Source: Afipia carboxidovorans OM5 (GTDB lineage: Bacteria; Pseudomonadota; Alphaproteobacteria; Rhizobiales; Xanthobacteraceae). From it: a DNA stretch of 64,000 nucleotides. The stretch covers positions 1,550,001-1,614,000 of the forward strand of contig NC_015684.1 in the NCBI RefSeq assembly GCF_000218565.1, read 5' to 3'. A program made the position numbers and the translations under genes. Shown here in pieces: positions 59,201 to 64,000 of this stretch. The stretch's first letter is position 1, and every line of letters begins with the position of its first letter. The notes beneath the pieces are model-generated. The model ran no database searches. It was not told the DNA's origin and saw nothing but the letters and a program-made list of their open reading frames with translations.

Positions 59201-62163
59201 CGTCAGCGCGTGCAGGCGCCACCGGCCTTCGGCCGCTGGCTGCCCGTTTTGTGACAAATCCCGAATCCTTTGCGCCCGACGAGGCGCAGCAACGGATCGC
59301 GGGTTGGCTTGCCGATCTCGCCCCGGGCGAGGCGGAGGCCTGGCGCGAGGCGATGACGACGCATCCCCGCACCGGCGCGATCGTCTCCGGCATCGCCGAA
59401 TTCTCCCCCTATCTCTTCGACCTCATCCGGCTCGATCCCGTGCGTGGCCTGCGGCTGCTTGCGTGTCAGCCGGAGGAGCATATCGCCACGCTGATCGCGC
59501 AGGCGCGCCAGGAGGCTGCCTCAGCCGCCGACGAAGCCACCGTCATGGTCGCGCTGCGCAGGCTGAAGGCCGAGGCGGCGCTTTTGATCGCGCTGTGCGA
59601 TATCGGCGGTGTCTGGTCGGTGGCGCAGGTCACCGCCGCGCTGACCGACGTCGCGGTGGCCGCCGTGCAATGTGCGGTGCGCTTTCTGCTGTCGCAGGAA
59701 GTCGAGCGCGGACGGCTTCTCGTCAAGGACGCCCAGCATCCGGAAGAGGGCAGCGGCCTCATCGTGCTCGCGATGGGCAAGATGGGCGCGGGCGAGCTCA
59801 ACTTCTCCAGCGATATCGATCTCATCGTGTTCTACGACCCGGACAAGGGGCAGTTGTCGGAGAGCGTCGAGGCTTCGCCGTTCTTCGCGCGCCTCGCGCA
59901 GGGCATCGCGCGCATCCTCCAGCAGCGCACCGGCGATGGTTACGTCTTCCGCGTCGATCTGCGGTTACGGCCAGACCCGGCTTCGACGCCCCCGGCGGTG
60001 TCGGTCGAAGCTGCAATGAACTATTACGAGCGCGAGGGCCGCACCTGGGAGCGCGCCGCGATGATCAAGGCGCGGCCGTGCGCGGGCGATATCCCGGCTG
60101 GCGAGGCGATGCTGTCGGAGATTTCACCGTTCGTCTGGCGCAAGCATCTCGACTTCGCCGCATTGACCGATGTCCACGACATGAAGCGGCAGATGCAGAG
60201 CTTCCGTGGCCAGAGCGAGATTTCGGTCGAAGGCCACAACGTCAAGGTCGGCCGCGGCGGCATCCGCGAGATCGAGTTCTTCGCGCAGACCCAGCAATTG
60301 ATCGCGGGCGGCCGTCATCCCGAATTGCGGGTGAGGCCGACGCTCAAGGCGCTCGACGTGCTCGCCGCCGATAAATGGATCACCGCGGAGGTGCGTGATG
60401 AGCTTGCCCGCGCCTACGACTTCCTGCGCCGGGTCGAGCACCGCATCCAGATGATTGCCGACGAGCAGACCCACACGTTGCCGGCGGATCGTGAGGGCAT
60501 CGAGCGGTTCGCGCGCTTCTTCGGCTATGCCGACCGCGCGGCCTTTGCAGCCGATCTCTTGCGTCACCTCAACTGCGTGCAGGGGCATTACGAGCGGCTG
60601 TTCGAGGGCGACCCGACCGAGCCCGAGAAAGCGCCCGATGTCGACTATGGCGCGGGGCCGGACGATGCGCGGTTGATCGATCAATTGCGCCGCCTCGGTT
60701 TCAAGTCGCCCAAGACGGTGGCCGAGACCGTGCAGCACTGGATGGCGGGCGAATATCGTGCGCTGAAGGTGGAAGCGACGCGCGAGGCGCTGCACGAATT
60801 TTTGCCGAACCTGTTGCGTGGCCTGTCGCGCGCCGAGCATCCCGATGCCGCCGTCAATGAATTCGACCGTTTCCTGCAGGCGCTGACCCGCGGCGGACGC
60901 CTGATCTCGCTGCTCGCGCAGAACAAGGATGTGGTGGCGCTGGTGGCGCTGATCCTTGGTGCCGCGCCGCGGCTTGGCGACATGCTGGCGCGCCATCCGC
61001 AGATCATGGACGGTCTGATCGATCCGCGTTTCTTCGGCGCGATGCCGGATCGCGATGAATTGTCGGCGCGCTTGGCCGCAACGCTGGCGGATGCCGATTC
61101 CTACGAGGAGTTTCTCGACCGGCTGCGGATGTTCGGGCAGGAGAGCCTGTTCCTGATCGGCACGCGCATCCTCTCCGGCACGGTCTCCGCCCAGCAGGCG
61201 AGCACGGCGTTTGGCGACGTGGCGGAAGGCATCGTGCGCACCGTGCACGATCTCACCGCGCGGCAGTTCGTCGAGCAGCATGGCTCGATCAAGGATCAGC
61301 AGAGCGCCATTCTCGCGATGGGCAAGCTCGGCGGGCGCGAGATGACTGCGTCGTCCGACCTCGATCTGATCCTGATCTACGATTTCGATCACGATAATCC
61401 AGATTCCGACGGCAAGCGCTCGCTGCACGGCGCGCAGTATTTTGCCCGCTACACCCAGCGCCTCATCAGCGCGTTCACGACGCGCACCAATTACGGCGTG
61501 CTGTACGATATCGACATGCGGCTGCGGCCCTCGGGGCGAGCGGGGCCGGTGGCGACGCGGATCGATTCCTTCGCGGACTATCAGGACAACGAGGCGTGGA
61601 CCTGGGAACACATGGCGCTGACCCGCGCTCGTGTGATCTCCGCGCAGCCTGTGTTCCAAAAGCAAATCGAAGACTTGATCGCGCGCGTGCTGATGCGCCC
61701 GCGCGACATCGACATCATCGCCAATGACGTGCTTGAGATGCGTCAGGCGGTTGCCGACGAGAAGGGCGACAGCGATATCTGGGATTTGAAGTATGCCGCG
61801 GGCGGCATCGTCGATATCGAATTCCTGGCGCAGTACCTGCAGCTCATCCACGCTGCCGAGAAACCCGGCATTCTCAACGTCAACACCATGCAGGTTTACG
61901 ACAACGCGGTGAAGCTCGGCGTGCTGGCCTCATCCGATGCCGATATCCTGCGGCCGGCGGCGCGGCTCTATCAGAACCTGACGCAGGTGTTGCGGCTGTG
62001 CGTCTCGGAGACGTTCAAACCAGATACGGCTGGGGAAGATCTGCTGCGGGTGATGGCGCGGGCCGCCGACGCGCCCGACTTTTCCGCGGTCGAGGCGCGG
62101 CTTCGGGAGACGCAAGCCGAGGTGCGGGAGCTGTTTCTGAAGCTAATGCAGGCGCGTCCCTGA
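59197..62163 (+). CDS. glnE: Bifunctional glutamine synthetase adenylyltransferase/deadenylyltransferase
   Basis: 988 residues. Two nucleotidyltransferase domains: N-terminal (deadenylylation) with GAGELNFSSDIDLIVFYD, acidic pair about 206/208, and C-terminal (adenylylation) with GGREMTASSDLDLILIYD, pair about 721/723; the regulatory PII-binding helices lie between (LRRVEHRIQMIADEQTHTLP). Switches glutamine synthetase activity with nitrogen supply. The N-terminus starts within the kinase stop. The last 149 bases are antisense to the kinase gene that comes from the other side. Confidence 0.97.
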   Translation: MTSARAGATGLRPLAARFVTNPESFAPDEAQQRIAGWLADLAPGEAEAWREAMTTHPRTGAIVSGIAEFSPYLFDLIRLDPVRGLRLLACQPEEHIATLIAQARQEAASAADEATVMVALRRLKAEAALLIALCDIGGVWSVAQVTAALTDVAVAAVQCAVRFLLSQEVERGRLLVKDAQHPEEGSGLIVLAMGKMGAGELNFSSDIDLIVFYDPDKGQLSESVEASPFFARLAQGIARILQQRTGDGYVFRVDLRLRPDPASTPPAVSVEAAMNYYEREGRTWERAAMIKARPCAGDIPAGEAMLSEISPFVWRKHLDFAALTDVHDMKRQMQSFRGQSEISVEGHNVKVGRGGIREIEFFAQTQQLIAGGRHPELRVRPTLKALDVLAADKWITAEVRDELARAYDFLRRVEHRIQMIADEQTHTLPADREGIERFARFFGYADRAAFAADLLRHLNCVQGHYERLFEGDPTEPEKAPDVDYGAGPDDARLIDQLRRLGFKSPKTVAETVQHWMAGEYRALKVEATREALHEFLPNLLRGLSRAEHPDAAVNEFDRFLQALTRGGRLISLLAQNKDVVALVALILGAAPRLGDMLARHPQIMDGLIDPRFFGAMPDRDELSARLAATLADADSYEEFLDRLRMFGQESLFLIGTRILSGTVSAQQASTAFGDVAEGIVRTVHDLTARQFVEQHGSIKDQQSAILAMGKLGGREMTASSDLDLILIYDFDHDNPDSDGKRSLHGAQYFARYTQRLISAFTTRTNYGVLYDIDMRLRPSGRAGPVATRIDSFADYQDNEAWTWEHMALTRARVISAQPVFQKQIEDLIARVLMRPRDIDIIANDVLEMRQAVADEKGDSDIWDLKYAAGGIVDIEFLAQYLQLIHAAEKPGILNVNTMQVYDNAVKLGVLASSDADILRPAARLYQNLTQVLRLCVSETFKPDTAGEDLLRVMARAADAPDFSAVEARLRETQAEVRELFLKLMQARP

Positions 62164-64000
62164 GAACCTCTACGGTCGCACCGTTGCTCGGCAGGATGAT
62201 GCTGACCACGGTGCCGATACCGAGCCGAGAGCGCAGCTTCAGCGTGCCGCCGTGCAGATGCGCGAGCGATTTTGCAATCGCAAGACCGAGGCCGGAGCCG
62301 TGATAGCTCTTGGTGAGCTGGCTTTCGACCTGCTCGAACGGGCGGCCGAGGCGGGCGAGTGCTTCCTTCGGAATGCCGATGCCGCTGTCGGCGATCGTCA
62401 CGATCACCTTGCCGCTGCGGGTGCGGCTGCGTACCAGAATGCGGCCGCCATCCGGCGTGAACTTCACCGCGTTCGACAGCAGGTTGACCATGATCTGCTT
62501 CATCGCGCGGCGATCCGCGACGATCGGGATCGCGCCGTCGATCCGCGCATCGAGCGTGAGGCTCTTGCCGTCGGCGCGGCTTGAGGCGACGCGCATGGAT
62601 TCGGAAATCGTCTGCGACAGATCGAGCTCTTCCGGATCGAGCTTCATGCGCCCGGCCTCGATCTTGGACATGTCGAGCACGTCGTTGATGACTTCGAGCA
62701 GGTAATTGCCGCTCGACAGAATATCCTGACAGTATTCCTGATAGCGCTCGGAGCCGAGCGCGCCGAACATGCCGCGGCCCATCACCTCGGAGAAGCCGAT
62801 GATGGCGTTGAGCGGCGTGCGCAGCTCGTGACTCATGTTGGCGAGGAATTTCGACTTGGTCTGGTTCGCTTCCTCGGCGCGGCGTTTTTCCTCGGCGTAT
62901 TTCTGCGCGAGGTCGGCCAGTTCGCGCGCCTGCCGCTCAAGTGCCGTCTGCGAGCGTTTGAGATCGACGACATAAGCGGTGAGCCGCAGATCGTTGTCGA
63001 CGAGGCGCTGCTCGTGATGCTTGATCTGGGTGATGTCGGTGCCGACCGACACGAAGCCACCGTCCTTGGTGCGCCGCTCGCTGATGTGCAGCCAGCTTCC
63101 GTCGTTGAGTTGCGCCTCGAAGGTCCGCGCGCCCGGCGTCGAGATATCGCTGCCCGCAACCCGTGCGCGGATTTCCGGCATGTGGCCGACGTCGATCACT
63201 GTCTCATAGGGTGTGCCGGCGACCACCGCCGAATCCGGCAGCTTGTGCAGGCGCTGGAAGTGCGAGTTGCACAGCACCAGGCGGTTTTCCGAATCCCACA
63301 GCACGAACGCTTCCGGAATGGTCTCGATCGCGTCGCGGAGCCGCAGGTCGGCCTCGATCTTGCGTTCCGCGAGGCACTTCTGCTCGGTGATGTCGAGCGC
63401 GATGCCGATCAGGTGGCTGCCGTTGGCACCGGTCTCGGCGAGTTCGCAGCGCACGCACAGCCAGATCCAGTGGCCGTTGGTGTGGCGCATGCGGAAGGTC
63501 TGATCGATGTGGTCGATCTCGCTCGACAGAAGCTTGTCCGCGATCGCCATCAGGTCGATGTCTTCGGAATGCACCAGCGCATTGACCTCGCCGAAAGCGA
63601 GCAGGTCGTTGCGACCGTCGAGCCCCAGCATGGTGAACATCGACTGCGACCAGAAGATGCGCCCGCGCGAAAGGTCCCAGTCCCACAGGCCGCAGCGGCC
63701 GCGATTGAGCGCGGTGTCGATGCGTCCGCGCACGGCGTCGTTGATGAGGTCGCTTTCGCGTGCGCGGCTCGATTGCCAGTGGAAGGCGAAGCCGAGGATC
63801 AACACCACGAAGCCGGTGGTCGCCGACAGCGTAATCAAGAGCGTCGTATCGGAGCGCCATGAGGCGGCGTTCTGGTCCTGCACCACGATAACGCGGCCCT
63901 GTGTGGAGAGCGCGCGTTCGGCCGCCATCACCTTGCGGCCATCCTGCAGTGTCAGTTCCATCGCGGCATTCGGGTTTGCGCTCAGCGCCTGAAGCTGGGC
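62015..64000 (-). CDS. PAS sensor histidine kinase, partial (5' end outside the window)
   Basis: The frame remains open to the window end, so the N-terminus is missing; about 661 residues are seen. From the start: a short extracytoplasmic piece, one membrane helix (LLITLSATTGFVVLILGFAFHW), two or three PAS domains (LSRGRIFWSQSMFTMLGL and PEAFVLWDSENRLVLCN), HisKA with KFLANMSHELRTPLNAIIGFSEVM, and HATPase with NLLSNAVKFTPDGG, DSGIGIPKEAL and GSGLGLAIAKSLAHLHGG. A Pro/Arg-rich tail of about 50 residues overlaps the 3' end of glnE. PleC/DivJ-like by H box; input unknown. Confidence 0.9.
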   Translation of the reverse strand, partial: AQLQALSANPNAAMELTLQDGRKVMAAERALSTQGRVIVVQDQNAASWRSDTTLLITLSATTGFVVLILGFAFHWQSSRARESDLINDAVRGRIDTALNRGRCGLWDWDLSRGRIFWSQSMFTMLGLDGRNDLLAFGEVNALVHSEDIDLMAIADKLLSSEIDHIDQTFRMRHTNGHWIWLCVRCELAETGANGSHLIGIALDITEQKCLAERKIEADLRLRDAIETIPEAFVLWDSENRLVLCNSHFQRLHKLPDSAVVAGTPYETVIDVGHMPEIRARVAGSDISTPGARTFEAQLNDGSWLHISERRTKDGGFVSVGTDITQIKHHEQRLVDNDLRLTAYVVDLKRSQTALERQARELADLAQKYAEEKRRAEEANQTKSKFLANMSHELRTPLNAIIGFSEVMGRGMFGALGSERYQEYCQDILSSGNYLLEVINDVLDMSKIEAGRMKLDPEELDLSQTISESMRVASSRADGKSLTLDARIDGAIPIVADRRAMKQIMVNLLSNAVKFTPDGGRILVRSRTRSGKVIVTIADSGIGIPKEALARLGRPFEQVESQLTKSYHGSGLGLAIAKSLAHLHGGTLKLRSRLGIGTVVSIILPSNGATVEVLRDAPALASETAPAPRLASPEAAPRPRKSRARRRPAPSPAADLPQPYLV

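Noticed and set aside
62828..63862. 344-residue plus-strand frame opposite the PAS kinase
   Set aside because: Shadow of the kinase gene, which shows complete catalytic motifs.

Overview
The window reads as a stretch of chromosome from an alphaproteobacterium of the order Hyphomicrobiales, most likely the Bradyrhizobium/Afipia/Rhodopseudomonas group (Nitrobacteraceae). This is inferred from high GC, a MucR regulator, DUF2336, DUF1491, DUF3551 and DUF5330 proteins, a ccmIEFH cytochrome c maturation operon followed by a DegP protease, a two-component pair and GlnE, and palindromic interspersed repeats of the kind abundant in that group. No tRNA, rRNA, CRISPR array, integrase or transposase was seen.

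Layout. 0.1-5.2 kb: M20 peptidase, a membrane glycosyltransferase, an unknown membrane protein and MucR. 5.5-6.5 kb: two overlapping regulator genes, a small DnaA-domain-IV-like protein and a DUF6456 protein. They resemble GafY and GafZ, the activators of gene transfer agents (GTAs). 6.6-23.2 kb: housekeeping and conserved unknown genes (SufE, a DivJ-like kinase, DUF2336, TerC, PBP1A, YcgN, an MFS transporter), interrupted by repeat clusters. A divergent promoter region at 13.3 kb carries three CtrA-type sites. 23.2-24.5 kb: a low-GC insert with a DUF3800 gene beside what looks like a gene remnant.

24.6-44.3 kb is the main feature: a complete RcGTA-type gene transfer agent cluster in canonical order. 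It runs small terminase, large terminase, portal, g3.5-like protein, prohead protease, capsid, g6, g7, g8, tail tube, g10, tail chaperone, tape measure, g12, g13, NlpC/P60 peptidase, giant TIM-barrel protein and a DUF2793 tail spike. The head half is opened up by non-GTA genes (GIY-YIG nuclease, an unknown 154-residue membrane-anchored protein, DUF2019, PilZ, a porin-like fragment, a secreted trypsin-like protease), by three copies of a ~125 bp palindromic repeat, and by two hairpin terminators. The tail half is compact, with several ATGA-type overlaps. Directly after it, at 44.3-46.6 kb, come a NeuD-type acetyltransferase, a GH24 lysozyme, two small lipoproteins and a small hydrophobic protein; these could serve release or uptake.

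46.8-64 kb: a PilZ protein, a FeuP/PhoP-like two-component pair, a conserved unknown protein, ccmI-ccmE-ccmF-ccmH, a DegP-type protease, a second OmpR-type two-component pair translationally coupled to glnE, and a PAS histidine kinase cut by the window end.

Working model: the GafYZ-like pair, perhaps under the CtrA/DivJ network that is also represented here, switches on the GTA cluster. Antitermination would be needed to read through the terminators and palindromes inside the head region. The particles package host DNA with the terminase and are built from the head and tail genes. Regulation and function of this cluster are inferred, not shown.
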